Shown here piece by piece: positions 26,917 to 35,350 of a stretch of DNA of 64,000 bases; within the stretch, counting starts at the first letter, position 1, and the number at the start of each line of letters is the position of its first letter. Location: the NCBI GenBank assembly GCA_017305555.1, contig JAFKKM010000011.1:44944-108943 (forward strand). The letters run 5' to 3'. The DNA is from Hyphomicrobiales bacterium (GTDB taxonomy: Bacteria; Pseudomonadota; Alphaproteobacteria; Rhizobiales; Xanthobacteraceae). The notes below the pieces were generated by a model. That model did not search any database. It was given only the letters and a program-made list of their open reading frames with translations, and had not been told where the DNA came from. The translations under genes were made by a program, and so were the position numbers.

Positions 26917-26942
26917 ATAGACCTTAAGCAAAGAAAATCAAA

Positions 26943-27737
26943 ATGACCGGTACCGATTGCTCCATGGCCGAACTCCACGCGGTGCTGCTGGCGCGCGACC
27001 TCCTCGACGGCGAAAAGGCGATCGTCGGCACCAACAGCGACGTTCAGGTCGCGGCCTGCAATCTGGCGCGTGCCAGTCATGCACCGACGCTGTGGTGGGT
27101 GTCCGGCCCCGGCGGCATGGTCAACTGCAACGAGCCGGTGATCCGCTCCACCGCCCGCACCGAAAACATCGCCTGGAGCGAGGCGATGATGGATCTGCCG
27201 CAAATGGTCGACTTTATCGACTGGAAGATCCACTTCTTCGATTTCGCGATTTTGGGCGCGATCCAGATCGACCGCTACGGCAACATCAACACCGTCTGCG
27301 TCGGCCCGCATGATAAACCGAGATTGCGCGGCCCCGGCACCGTCGGCATCAGCGCACTCACCGCCCTGGCGCGGCGTTTCTACGTCGTGATGGCACGGCA
27401 TGATCGCGGCAGCTTTCCAGAACGCGTCGATTTCCTCAACGGTCCCGGCTTTCTCGACGGCGGCACGTCACGCACCGACCGCGGCCTGCCCGAGGGCGGT
27501 CCCAAATTCGTCCTGAGCCCGCTCGGAGTTTTCGATTTCGAGCCGATCTCAAAACGGATGCGGGTCAAATCACTGAACCCCGGTGTTACGCTCGAACAGG
27601 TTCAGAAGCAGACCGGCTTCGAACTGCCTGTCGAGGGAACGCCGCCGATCACGGCCATGCCGACTGTGGATGAACTTAAGACGCTGCGCGCCAGCGTCGA
27701 TACCAGCGGCGTGCTGCGCGAACGCCGCCGCGCCTGA
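26943..27737 (+). CDS. CoA-transferase family protein, beta subunit (IpdB-like)
   Basis: Beta subunit (264 residues) of a class I CoA-transferase-fold enzyme. Regions that resemble actinobacterial IpdB are IQIDRYGNINTVCVGPH, SPLGVFDFEPISKRMRVKSL and NPGVTLEQVQKQTGFELP, ending with a DELKTLR-type helix. IpdAB uses this fold as a hydrolase that opens a cyclic beta-diketone CoA ester in steroid breakdown, rather than transferring CoA. Here the alpha subunit gene lies one gene downstream. The product may therefore be a ring-opening hydrolase or an ordinary transferase; the former is favoured by similarity recalled from IpdB. Confidence 0.82.
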   Translation: MTGTDCSMAELHAVLLARDLLDGEKAIVGTNSDVQVAACNLARASHAPTLWWVSGPGGMVNCNEPVIRSTARTENIAWSEAMMDLPQMVDFIDWKIHFFDFAILGAIQIDRYGNINTVCVGPHDKPRLRGPGTVGISALTALARRFYVVMARHDRGSFPERVDFLNGPGFLDGGTSRTDRGLPEGGPKFVLSPLGVFDFEPISKRMRVKSLNPGVTLEQVQKQTGFELPVEGTPPITAMPTVDELKTLRASVDTSGVLRERRRA

Positions 27738-27772
27738 TCAAACGTCAATTACAAAAACACAGGGAAACACCC

Positions 27773-28921
27773 ATGTATCTGACCGAGGAGCAATCCGCGT
27801 TTGTCGACAGCATCCGGCGGATGGTGGAGCGCCACATCGCGCCGATCGCCTCCGAAATCGACGAGACCGACCGTTTCCCTGAAGAACTCGTGCCGATCTT
27901 CGGGGATATGGGCTTGCTGCAACAGTGGGTGCCAGAGGAATACGGCGGCCCCGGTGGCAATCTGACTATGCTTTGCCTCGCCAAGCACGAGATCGCAAAA
28001 GTCTCGATGGCGTGCTCAATTCTCGCCGGACAGAATTCCATGGGTATGGTTCTGCCGGTGCTCCATTTTGGCTCGGAGGAGCAGAAGCGCCGCTTCCTGC
28101 CGCTGGCCGCTAAGGGGCGAACGCTGACGGCTGTGGCGATGTCCGAGCCGCATTGTGGATCCGATGTCGCCGCGATGAAAACCAAAGCGGTGCGTGACGG
28201 CTCGTCCTATGTGATCAATGGCCAAAAATGCTTCATCACCTTCGGCAGCGTTGCAGACTGGGTGATGTTGTTCGCACGAACCTCGGAGGGGCGCGGTGTC
28301 GATGGCATCAGCGCATTCATGGTCGATACCAAGACGCCTGGATTCAAGGTCGGCCGCAACGAGCGCAAGATGGGGCTCGGCGGCGTGCCGAACGTGCAAC
28401 TGTTCTTCGAGGATATGCGCGTCCCCGTCGAAAACCGGCTCGGCGAAGAAGGCCAAGGGTTCAAGGCCTGCATGCACATCCTCAATCTCAACCGGCCAAC
28501 GGTGGCCGCCGCGTCGATCGGCCTTGGCCAGGGCGCACTCGATTGCGCCATTGCTTACGCCAAGGAGCGCAAGGCGTTCGGCAAGGCAATCGCCACCAAT
28601 CAAGGTCTTCAGTGGATGATTGCGGATATGGCTATCCAGCTCGAGGCTGCCCGTGCGCTGCTGTTCGAATGCACGCGCCAAGTGGATCTCGGCGACTTCA
28701 GCCAGCTTTCGATGATGGCCTCGATGGCCAAGTGCTTCGGCAGCGACGCCGCGATGAAGGTGACCACGGACGCGGTGCAGATTTTCGGCGGCGTGGGCTA
28801 CCTGAAGGATTACCCGGTCGAGCGGATGATGCGCGACGCCAAGATCAACCAGATCTGGGAAGGCACCAACCAGATTCAGCGCATCGTCATCTCGCGCCAC
28901 CTGCTGGGAAGAGAAGTCTGA
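27773..28921 (+). CDS. Acyl-CoA dehydrogenase (short/medium-chain type active site)
   Basis: FAD-dependent dehydrogenase of 382 residues. The motifs are VAMSEPHCGSDVAAMKTKAV, INGQKCFITFGSVADWV and the C-terminal INQIWEGTNQIQRIVISRHL, where the Glu of WEGT is the catalytic base, unlike the two other acyl-CoA dehydrogenases in this window. It has an AGGGAA ribosome-binding site. The gene is placed between the two CoA-transferase subunit genes; its stop overlaps the alpha-subunit start (TGATG), so all three are co-expressed. Confidence 0.93.
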   Translation: MYLTEEQSAFVDSIRRMVERHIAPIASEIDETDRFPEELVPIFGDMGLLQQWVPEEYGGPGGNLTMLCLAKHEIAKVSMACSILAGQNSMGMVLPVLHFGSEEQKRRFLPLAAKGRTLTAVAMSEPHCGSDVAAMKTKAVRDGSSYVINGQKCFITFGSVADWVMLFARTSEGRGVDGISAFMVDTKTPGFKVGRNERKMGLGGVPNVQLFFEDMRVPVENRLGEEGQGFKACMHILNLNRPTVAAASIGLGQGALDCAIAYAKERKAFGKAIATNQGLQWMIADMAIQLEAARALLFECTRQVDLGDFSQLSMMASMAKCFGSDAAMKVTTDAVQIFGGVGYLKDYPVERMMRDAKINQIWEGTNQIQRIVISRHLLGREV

Positions 28922-29787
28922 TGTCCAAACTCAAGAACCTATCCGACGCGCTTAATGGCATTGAGGACGGCGCGACCATCGGTATCGGCGGCTGGATATT
29001 CAATTCGCAGCCGATGGCGCTGGTGCGTGAACTCATCCGCCAGAACAAGCGCAACCTGCATCTTGTCCCCGCCCCCAGCAGTATCGCACCCGACATACTG
29101 ATTGGTGCCGGCTGCGTGGCCGAGACCGGCTGCGTCTTCATTAGCTTCGAACAATTCGGGCTCGCGCCACATTTCCGCCGCGCTGCCGAGACCTCCAGTA
29201 TCAAGATCCACGAACTCGACGGCCCGGCGATCGCCGGCGGCCTACGTGCGGCAGCCTGCGACCTGCCTTATGGCCTGATCCCGGACATGTGCACCGATCT
29301 ACCGCGGGTCAATCCGCAGACCTATCAGCCTGTGCCGCGGCAGCCGGGTGAGCGCGCCATGCTGAAGGTACCGGCGATTCATCTCGACGTATTGCTGCTG
29401 CACGCGCAGCAGGCCGACGAACTCGGCAACGTACAGTACTTTGGCCCGGTGTTCTTCGACGTCCTGATGGCGCAAGCCGCCAGAAAGGTCATCGTCTCGG
29501 TTGATCGCATCGTGCCGAACGAAACCATCCGGCGCGACAATCATCTGACCAAACTGCCGTCTGCTTTCGTGCACGCCGTCGTCGAAGCACCATTCGGCGC
29601 TCACCCGACATCGAGCGGTGGATTGTATGAGGCCGACGACGCGCATCTGGCCGAGTACGTCAAGGCAAGCGGCAGCACCGAGTCTTTTGCAAAGTATCTC
29701 GACACGTATGTCGGCGGAGCCGCCACTCATGCTGACTATTGCAAGTTAATCGACAATCCGCGCCTAGACGAGCAGACATCGCAATGA
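28921..29787 (+). CDS. CoA-transferase family protein, alpha subunit (IpdA-like)
   Basis: Alpha subunit (288 residues) of a class I CoA-transferase-fold enzyme. The N-terminal EDGATIGIGGWIFNSQPMAL and VRELIR closely follow the IpdA pattern (DGxTIGIGGW..PMAxVR), and VSVDRIVPNETIRR and VEAPFGAHPTSSGG are further family blocks. It pairs with the IpdB-like protein encoded at 26943. The ATG at 28921 overlaps the dehydrogenase stop, and its own stop overlaps the CaiB-type gene (ATGA), showing a tightly coupled operon. The frame stays open further upstream but only mirrors the dehydrogenase gene. Confidence 0.84.
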   Translation: MSKLKNLSDALNGIEDGATIGIGGWIFNSQPMALVRELIRQNKRNLHLVPAPSSIAPDILIGAGCVAETGCVFISFEQFGLAPHFRRAAETSSIKIHELDGPAIAGGLRAAACDLPYGLIPDMCTDLPRVNPQTYQPVPRQPGERAMLKVPAIHLDVLLLHAQQADELGNVQYFGPVFFDVLMAQAARKVIVSVDRIVPNETIRRDNHLTKLPSAFVHAVVEAPFGAHPTSSGGLYEADDAHLAEYVKASGSTESFAKYLDTYVGGAATHADYCKLIDNPRLDEQTSQ

Positions 29788-30980
29788 CGGTACAGTCTTC
29801 GACCGCCCCGCGTCCGGGTCCTCTGCAAGGGATCCGCGTAATCGATTTCACTGCCATGCTGGCGGGGCCGCATTGCGCTCGCCTGATGGCCGATCTCGGC
29901 GCCGAAGTGATCAAGATCGAAGGGCTAGAAGGCGATCTAATCCGCTCGCGGCCGCCGTTGCGTGACGGCAACAGCACCTATTTCGGCGCACTCAATTGCG
30001 GCAAGAAGAGCCTTGCCATCAATCTCAAGACTAAGGCCGCCAAGGATATTATCTACCGGCTCACAAAGGTCTCCGACGTCGTCGTTGAAAATTTTCGACC
30101 CGGCGTGATGGCACGTCTCGGTTTCGACTACGCGACACTAAGCAAACACAATCCGAAGCTGGTCTACTGTTCAATCTCGGGCTATGGCCAGACCGGTTCG
30201 GGTGCAACCCGCGCGGCCTACGCCCCGATCATCCACGCCGCGAGCGGTTTTGATGCCGCCAACCTCACCTATCAGACCGGGCAAGATACACCCGCGTCAA
30301 CCGGGATATTCACAGCGGATATTTTGTCCGGTGCTTACGCGTTTGGTGCAATCCAGGCAGCGCTCCTTCATCGCGAGCGCACCGGCGAAGGCCAGGCGGT
30401 CGACGTCGCGCTGATGGATTCGATGCTCAACCTTCTGGTATTCGAGTGCCAAGAGGCGCAATTCCCGAGCCAGCGCCCGCGTCCGGTCTACGTGCCCATG
30501 AAGAGCACCGACGGCCACGTCATCATCGCGCCCATCAGCCAGAAGAATTTCGAGCAGATGGCCGAGGCCATGCAGCAACTGGAGCTGACAGCCGACGCTC
30601 GCTTCGCAACGGGATCGGCGCGGGTAGAGCATTGGAATGAGCTGATGGCCGTCATGGAGCAATGGACCCGCCGGCACAGCAGCGCTGAGATCGAATCCAT
30701 TATGGATGCTAACGGCGTGCCCTGCTCACGCTTCGTTACCGTCGCCGATGCGATGAGAGATACCCAGCTCACCGAGCGCGGCAGCCTGTCATGGGTCAAA
30801 GATGCTGCGGGGGAATTCATTGTTCCTAACGCACCTTTTCAGTTCACGGTACCAACTGCGGCTGGCCCAATCGTCGCGGCGCTCGGAGCCGATAACACAA
30901 ATGTCCTTTCAGACATTCTTGGAATGTCTCCGCTCGAGATCGACGCGCTTCAAGAGCAAGGCGTCTTGTCGAATCGATAG
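29784..30980 (+). CDS. CaiB/BaiF-type (class III) CoA-transferase
   Basis: A 398-residue family III CoA-transferase, which moves CoA between carboxylic acids through an enzyme-bound aspartyl intermediate. The N-terminal GPLQGIRVIDFTAMLAGPHC and LGAEVIKIEGLEGD are diagnostic, and the catalytic Asp is in the VALMDSMLNLL region. It overlaps the IpdA-like gene by 4 bp and ends the plus-strand operon. It could activate the pathway substrate or recycle CoA from a product. Confidence 0.92.
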   Translation: MTVQSSTAPRPGPLQGIRVIDFTAMLAGPHCARLMADLGAEVIKIEGLEGDLIRSRPPLRDGNSTYFGALNCGKKSLAINLKTKAAKDIIYRLTKVSDVVVENFRPGVMARLGFDYATLSKHNPKLVYCSISGYGQTGSGATRAAYAPIIHAASGFDAANLTYQTGQDTPASTGIFTADILSGAYAFGAIQAALLHRERTGEGQAVDVALMDSMLNLLVFECQEAQFPSQRPRPVYVPMKSTDGHVIIAPISQKNFEQMAEAMQQLELTADARFATGSARVEHWNELMAVMEQWTRRHSSAEIESIMDANGVPCSRFVTVADAMRDTQLTERGSLSWVKDAAGEFIVPNAPFQFTVPTAAGPIVAALGADNTNVLSDILGMSPLEIDALQEQGVLSNR

Positions 30981-31006
30981 CGGGCTCCGCGCTTATTGGT
31001 TTCCCA

Positions 31007-32167
31007 CTACATCCGCTTGGCGACTTCCTCGAGCATTACCTCGGTCGCACCGCCGCCGATCGTAAGAATGCGTGCGTCGCGCGCCATACGCTCGATCGGC
31101 GTTCCAACGATGAAGCCGGTACCGCCATGAAGCTGCAAGCAGCCATGAACGACTTCCTGCAACGTCTCACAGGCATAAGCCTTGAGCATAGAGACTTCGC
31201 GCACGGTGTCTCTCCCCTCATCGATCATCTGCGCACAGGAATAGACCAGTGAACGCGCCGCCGCCGATTTCGCCGCCAGCCACGCGATCTTGTTGCGTAC
31301 CACCTGTTGATCCCACAGCGACTGACCGAAGGCTTGACGCTGGCGCGTATAATCCACCGTGAGTTCGATCGCCTTTCCGCATTGCCCGACACTCATGGCT
31401 CCCGCCACCAGCCGCTCGTTCTGAAATGTGCTCATGATGTAATAGAAACCCCTGCCCTCCTCACCGAGCAAGGCATCCGCCGGGACGCGCATATTGTCGA
31501 AGAACAGTTCGGCGGTGTCGGAAGCGCGCCAGCCATGTTTTTCGAACTCATGTGCGACCTTGAGGCCAGGGTTGTCTCTGTCGACGATGAATAGCGAGAT
31601 TCCACGGCTCCCTTTTGCCGTCGGATCGGTGCGACAGGCGACGATATAGATATCGGCGTGAATGCCGTTGGTAATAAAGGTTTTAGAGCCGTTGATCAGC
31701 CAGCCGTCGCCGTCACGAACCGCACGGGTTTTCAGCCCGGCGACATCCGACCCCGCATGCGGCTCGGTCACGCAAATTGCGCCGACCTTTTCCCCCGCGC
31801 AAGCTGCCGGCAGATAACGCTGCTTCTGTTCGGGCGAACCGCGATGCGCGATATGGGCGATCGACATGTCGCTATGCACTGTCAGCGCCGCAGTGACGCC
31901 ACCGAAACTGCCGCGCCCCAATTCCTCGCCGAGGATCACCGAAGCCATCGCACCGAGACCACTACCGCCATATTCGACGGGGTGCCGCATCCCCAGCAAT
32001 CCCAGCTTGCCGAGATCGCGGAAAACCTGCCGTGGCACCATGCCGGCCTTCTCCCAGGCCTCACCATTCGGGATGATCATCTCGTTGACGTAGCGCCGCA
32101 CTTGGTCGCGAATCAACCGCAGATCTTCATCGCGAAGATCGGGTTCGTTGAAGATAAACTCGGTCAT
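31007..32167 (-). CDS. Acyl-CoA dehydrogenase (long-chain/isovaleryl type active site)
   Basis: FAD enzyme of 386 residues with AICVTEPHAGSDVAGLKTRA, INGSKTFITNGIHADIYIV and LTIGGGATEVMLEEVAKRM. It has no C-terminal EGT; MSTFQNERLVAGAMSVGQ supplies the alternative helix Glu. It is clearly related to the acyl-CoA dehydrogenase at 10524. The ATG at 32167 has AAGGA at the right distance; an ATG five codons upstream is the alternative. It converges on the CaiB gene and lies 71 bp after the hydrolase gene. Confidence 0.92.
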   Translation of the reverse strand: MTEFIFNEPDLRDEDLRLIRDQVRRYVNEMIIPNGEAWEKAGMVPRQVFRDLGKLGLLGMRHPVEYGGSGLGAMASVILGEELGRGSFGGVTAALTVHSDMSIAHIAHRGSPEQKQRYLPAACAGEKVGAICVTEPHAGSDVAGLKTRAVRDGDGWLINGSKTFITNGIHADIYIVACRTDPTAKGSRGISLFIVDRDNPGLKVAHEFEKHGWRASDTAELFFDNMRVPADALLGEEGRGFYYIMSTFQNERLVAGAMSVGQCGKAIELTVDYTRQRQAFGQSLWDQQVVRNKIAWLAAKSAAARSLVYSCAQMIDEGRDTVREVSMLKAYACETLQEVVHGCLQLHGGTGFIVGTPIERMARDARILTIGGGATEVMLEEVAKRM

Positions 32168-32238
32168 CAGGTCGTCCTTCATTGGATCAAACAGGCAACC
32201 GCATGTTCTGGTTGCCTACGTAACGATGCGGTTCCGGA

Positions 32239-33183
32239 TTACGCAGCCACGCCAAGCGAGCGGCGCAGGAATGCGCCGAGAGAAGCGATAGCCAAACGAG
32301 CCTCCGGTAGATCGTCGGGAAATTGCTGAAAGGCATGAATCATGTCGTCCCATACCTCGAGCGTCACCGCGCAGCCCGAGTGCTCTGCTTTCCGCGCAAA
32401 ATCCCGTGTGTCGTCGAGAACGGTTTCCCGGCCACCCACCTGCATCAGCAGCGGCGGAAGCCCGACGGGATCTGCAAATAGCGGCGACGCACGGTGATCA
32501 CGCGGATCGATATCCGGTCCGAGATAATTCCGAGCCACCGCCACGATCATCGGTCGCTGATGGATCGGATCGAGCCCTGCATGCGTGTCATAGCTGGCGC
32601 AGGATGCGGAGAGATCTGTCCACGCCGACATCGTGGCGATCGCCGCCGGCATCGGTTGCGCCGTATCGCGCAGTGCATGCGCCGTGCTCAACGCAAGGCA
32701 TCCCCCGGCGGAATCGCCGACCAAGGCGATATCCTGCGCGGCAATACCTTGCGCCAGTACCCAATCGTAAACCGCCAATGCATCGTCGTGCGCCGCCGGA
32801 AAGCGATGTTCGGGTGCAAGACGATAATCCACGCCGAGAACGCGGCAACCACTGGCCGCGGATATACGCGCCATCAGGTCGCGATGAGAGCGAAGCGAGC
32901 CGAGCCGAAAGCCGCCGCCATGAAAATAGATCGCGACCTTCCCTGGTTCGACGCCCGGCGCGCTGATCCACGCCGCATCAATCCCGTTCGCTGTCAACAG
33001 CTCAATCGTGGCGGGCATGGTGTCGGACCAGAACAGAGCATCCCAATCTAAGCGCATCTCCGCATTGGACGCCTCGCGATCCCAACGCCGATAGACATCC
33101 CGAAGCCGGGCCACCACGCGGTCGATGCCCGCCTGGCTCGCTTTCAAAGCTTGCTCTGCGTCTTCCTGCGATGCTGTCCGCAC
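32239..33183 (-). CDS. Alpha/beta hydrolase (hormone-sensitive-lipase family esterase)
   Basis: A 314-residue esterase starting at GTG. The oxyanion motif YFHGGGFRLGS is near residue 85, the nucleophile motif VGDSAGG near 155, and DDMIHAFQQFP near 285 supplies the catalytic His. This family hydrolyses short esters and lactones, which would suit the Baeyer-Villiger product of the same island, although the two genes are 19 kb apart. No signal peptide is seen. Confidence 0.9.
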   Translation of the reverse strand: MRTASQEDAEQALKASQAGIDRVVARLRDVYRRWDREASNAEMRLDWDALFWSDTMPATIELLTANGIDAAWISAPGVEPGKVAIYFHGGGFRLGSLRSHRDLMARISAASGCRVLGVDYRLAPEHRFPAAHDDALAVYDWVLAQGIAAQDIALVGDSAGGCLALSTAHALRDTAQPMPAAIATMSAWTDLSASCASYDTHAGLDPIHQRPMIVAVARNYLGPDIDPRDHRASPLFADPVGLPPLLMQVGGRETVLDDTRDFARKAEHSGCAVTLEVWDDMIHAFQQFPDDLPEARLAIASLGAFLRRSLGVAA

Positions 33184-33241
33184 GGCGTCCCTGCGTTAAC
33201 GCGATAGCCGGCCGGAGTTCGCGCCGGCCGGCTAGTCTGGA

Positions 33242-33616
33242 TCACTTCACCGGCGTAAAGCCGAGCGTCTTGAAATCTGCCCGCATGATCTGGACTTTCT
33301 GGTTGGAAAACCGCGATCCGTCGGCGAAGGAGATCGGCGCCATCACACCGGTCATCAGATCCTTGGTTTTCGCGAGCTCAGCGTTGGTGCAAGCCCAGGT
33401 CAGATCCTTGCCGCATTTCGCGATCGCTGCGAGTAGCACTCGCGCGCCGGCATAACCCGTCATGGTGTAGCGATTGATGCGCGCCACCTCGTCGGCCGAC
33501 AAATACTTCTTGGCCAGTTCAATGAACTTCTGACCTTCCTCGCTGGCAATGGGTTCGACATAGTCCACCGCATAGAGGCCGTCGCTGGCGGGACCGGCCG
33601 GAAAAACGACGCGACA
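33242..33616 (-). pseudogene. C-terminal fragment of a LivK-type substrate-binding protein
   Basis: The frame reads VVFPAGPASDGLYAVDYVEP and continues through FIELAKKYLSADEVARINRY and a C-terminal KVQIMRADFKTLGFTPVK, which corresponds to the last third of a branched-chain-type binding protein. The upstream part is missing: the frame meets a stop near 33650 and no signal peptide or N-terminal lobe is present. An ORF from a GTG at 33568 could encode 108 residues, but this is a remnant. It is not a duplicate of the intact binding protein at 21140. Confidence 0.75.
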
Positions 33617-33689
33617 ACCTCTCGTCCAAAATAGTCCAGGTAGACGACCTTAGATCAAATCGTATGACCTCGTTCCGTACATCAGTTCA

Positions 33690-34505
33690 TCACTGCACCC
33701 GCGCACCCGCCGCGATCAGCCTGCGCACCTCATCCTTGATCTGGTCGGATATCGCGCGGTCCTCGAAGGCACGGGACGGAACGGCGATCTCGGCCATCAG
33801 GCGAGCCGGAGCGCCAAACACCAGAATACGATCGGCGAGAAAGATCGCCTCGTCGATACTATGGGTTACGATCAGGAAGGTCGTGGATTGCGCCTGCGCC
33901 AGCGTCTTAAAGTCTTGCCGTAGCCGCGTTGCGGTGACGTCATCGAGCGCACTGAAGGCTTCATCCAGCAGCACCAATTCGGGATCGGGTGCAAACGCGC
34001 GGGCGATATTAACGCGCTGACGCATCCCGCCTGACAACTCGCTCGGCAGCGCCTCCTTGAAGCTGGATAGTCCCACGGCGTCGAGCCACCTCGCCGCCGT
34101 GGCACGGCGCTCCTTCTCCGCTACGCCCTGCATTTGCAGACCGATCGCCGCATTGTCGTTGGCAGACAGCCACGGCAGCAGGCGATCCTCCTGGAAAATG
34201 CGGGTGATGTGGCCCTTCTTCTCTCGCACGAAATTCTGCACCGGCCGCCCGTCGATCAGTATCTGGCCGGCGTCAAGAGTCTTCAGGCCGAGCAGGCAAT
34301 CGAGCAGCACCGACTTGCCGGCTCCGGTCGGGCCGACGATCGCGACATACTCGCCGGCTCGAACCGTGAAGCTGAGATCGGCAATCGCTGCGACGTCGGC
34401 GCCATTGGCCTGGCGGAAGCTTTTGCGTGCGTGCTCCACCGAGAGTTTGGGCGTGGCGGTGCCGGCTGCTGATGTTGCGGCGAACATCGGATATTTCTCC
34501 CTCAA
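33690..34505 (-). CDS. ABC transporter ATPase, NitT/TauT (SsuB/TauB) type
   Basis: ATPase of 271 residues (265 if the ATG at 34487 is used). Walker A is GPTGAGKSVLL, the signature ELSGGMRQRVNIARAF and Walker B LVLLDEAFSALDD. The sequence type is that of importers for nitrate, taurine, sulfonates or related organic anions. It overlaps the permease gene by 4 bp and is the last gene of the transporter set. Confidence 0.93.
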   Translation of the reverse strand: MREKYPMFAATSAAGTATPKLSVEHARKSFRQANGADVAAIADLSFTVRAGEYVAIVGPTGAGKSVLLDCLLGLKTLDAGQILIDGRPVQNFVREKKGHITRIFQEDRLLPWLSANDNAAIGLQMQGVAEKERRATAARWLDAVGLSSFKEALPSELSGGMRQRVNIARAFAPDPELVLLDEAFSALDDVTATRLRQDFKTLAQAQSTTFLIVTHSIDEAIFLADRILVFGAPARLMAEIAVPSRAFEDRAISDQIKDEVRRLIAAGARVQ

Positions 34506-35347
34506 TCTCGACGGCGGCTATCGCCCCGCCAGCGCAGCGTTACGCGCTCGGCATATTCGATGCCCTGCGCCATGATCAGCGCCATCAGCACCAGGAAGAT
34601 CGTCCAGGCTAGTACGGTCGCCATATCGAATACATTCTTGGCGAGGTCGAGTTCCTTGCCGATGCCGAGCGGAGCGCCGACCAACTCGGCGACGATCACC
34701 GTGCGGACCGCGTTGGCGACGTTGAGCTTGGCCGCGGTGAAGGCCGAGGCCTTGACGTAAGGCCACATCAGTAGCCGCACATGCTGGATCGGGTTGGCGC
34801 CGAATGCCAGCACCATGTCGGTGAGCTTACGATCGATGCCGCGGACGCCATCGTAGACGCAGTACACCGTGACGGGAGTGCAAAGCACTACCAGCACGAA
34901 ACCGATACGCAGTTCGGTGCTCGAGAACCAGATGATGACGATGATCACCCAGTTCAGGGCCGGCACACCCATGATGAATTTGACGATCGGTCGCAAGAAT
35001 TCGTCGACCCGCGACGACAGACCCATGACAAGGCCTATCGGAATGCCGATCACCAGGGAAACGGCGACCGCCACAACGAGGCGTGCCCAGGTTATCAGCC
35101 CTTGGGACAACAGGTCCCAAGTGGTCAGGATATTCCAGAAGCTCTTCGCGACGCTGCCAAGTCCGGGAAATAGATAGGGCTTTGTATAGAACGAGGCGAT
35201 CTGCCACAGGATGGCGATGACCAAGAACGGTAGCGTCGCGCGTATGACGCGGCTCACAAAGCCCCGGCTCGCTGTCGTGTCCGGCTTCACCGAGGTTGAC
35301 GAAAGGGCACCCGCGCTTTCCGGCCGGGGACCGGTTCGGTCGACCAT
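34502..35347 (-). CDS. ABC transporter permease, NitT/TauT type
   Basis: Inner-membrane permease of 281 residues with about six hydrophobic segments and the family's cytoplasmic-loop pattern LAFGANPIQHVRLLMWPYV. The first 30 residues are polar and cytoplasmic. It lies 3 bp after the binding-protein gene and overlaps the ATPase gene, so the three genes form one unit. Confidence 0.92.
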   Translation of the reverse strand: MVDRTGPRPESAGALSSTSVKPDTTASRGFVSRVIRATLPFLVIAILWQIASFYTKPYLFPGLGSVAKSFWNILTTWDLLSQGLITWARLVVAVAVSLVIGIPIGLVMGLSSRVDEFLRPIVKFIMGVPALNWVIIVIIWFSSTELRIGFVLVVLCTPVTVYCVYDGVRGIDRKLTDMVLAFGANPIQHVRLLMWPYVKASAFTAAKLNVANAVRTVIVAELVGAPLGIGKELDLAKNVFDMATVLAWTIFLVLMALIMAQGIEYAERVTLRWRGDSRRRD

Positions 35348-35350
35348 GCG

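Noticed and set aside
28228..28920. Upstream extension of the IpdA-like frame, giving a 519-residue protein
   Set aside because: The extension reads the acyl-CoA dehydrogenase gene out of frame; the ATG at 28921 is coupled to that gene's stop and starts the conserved domain.
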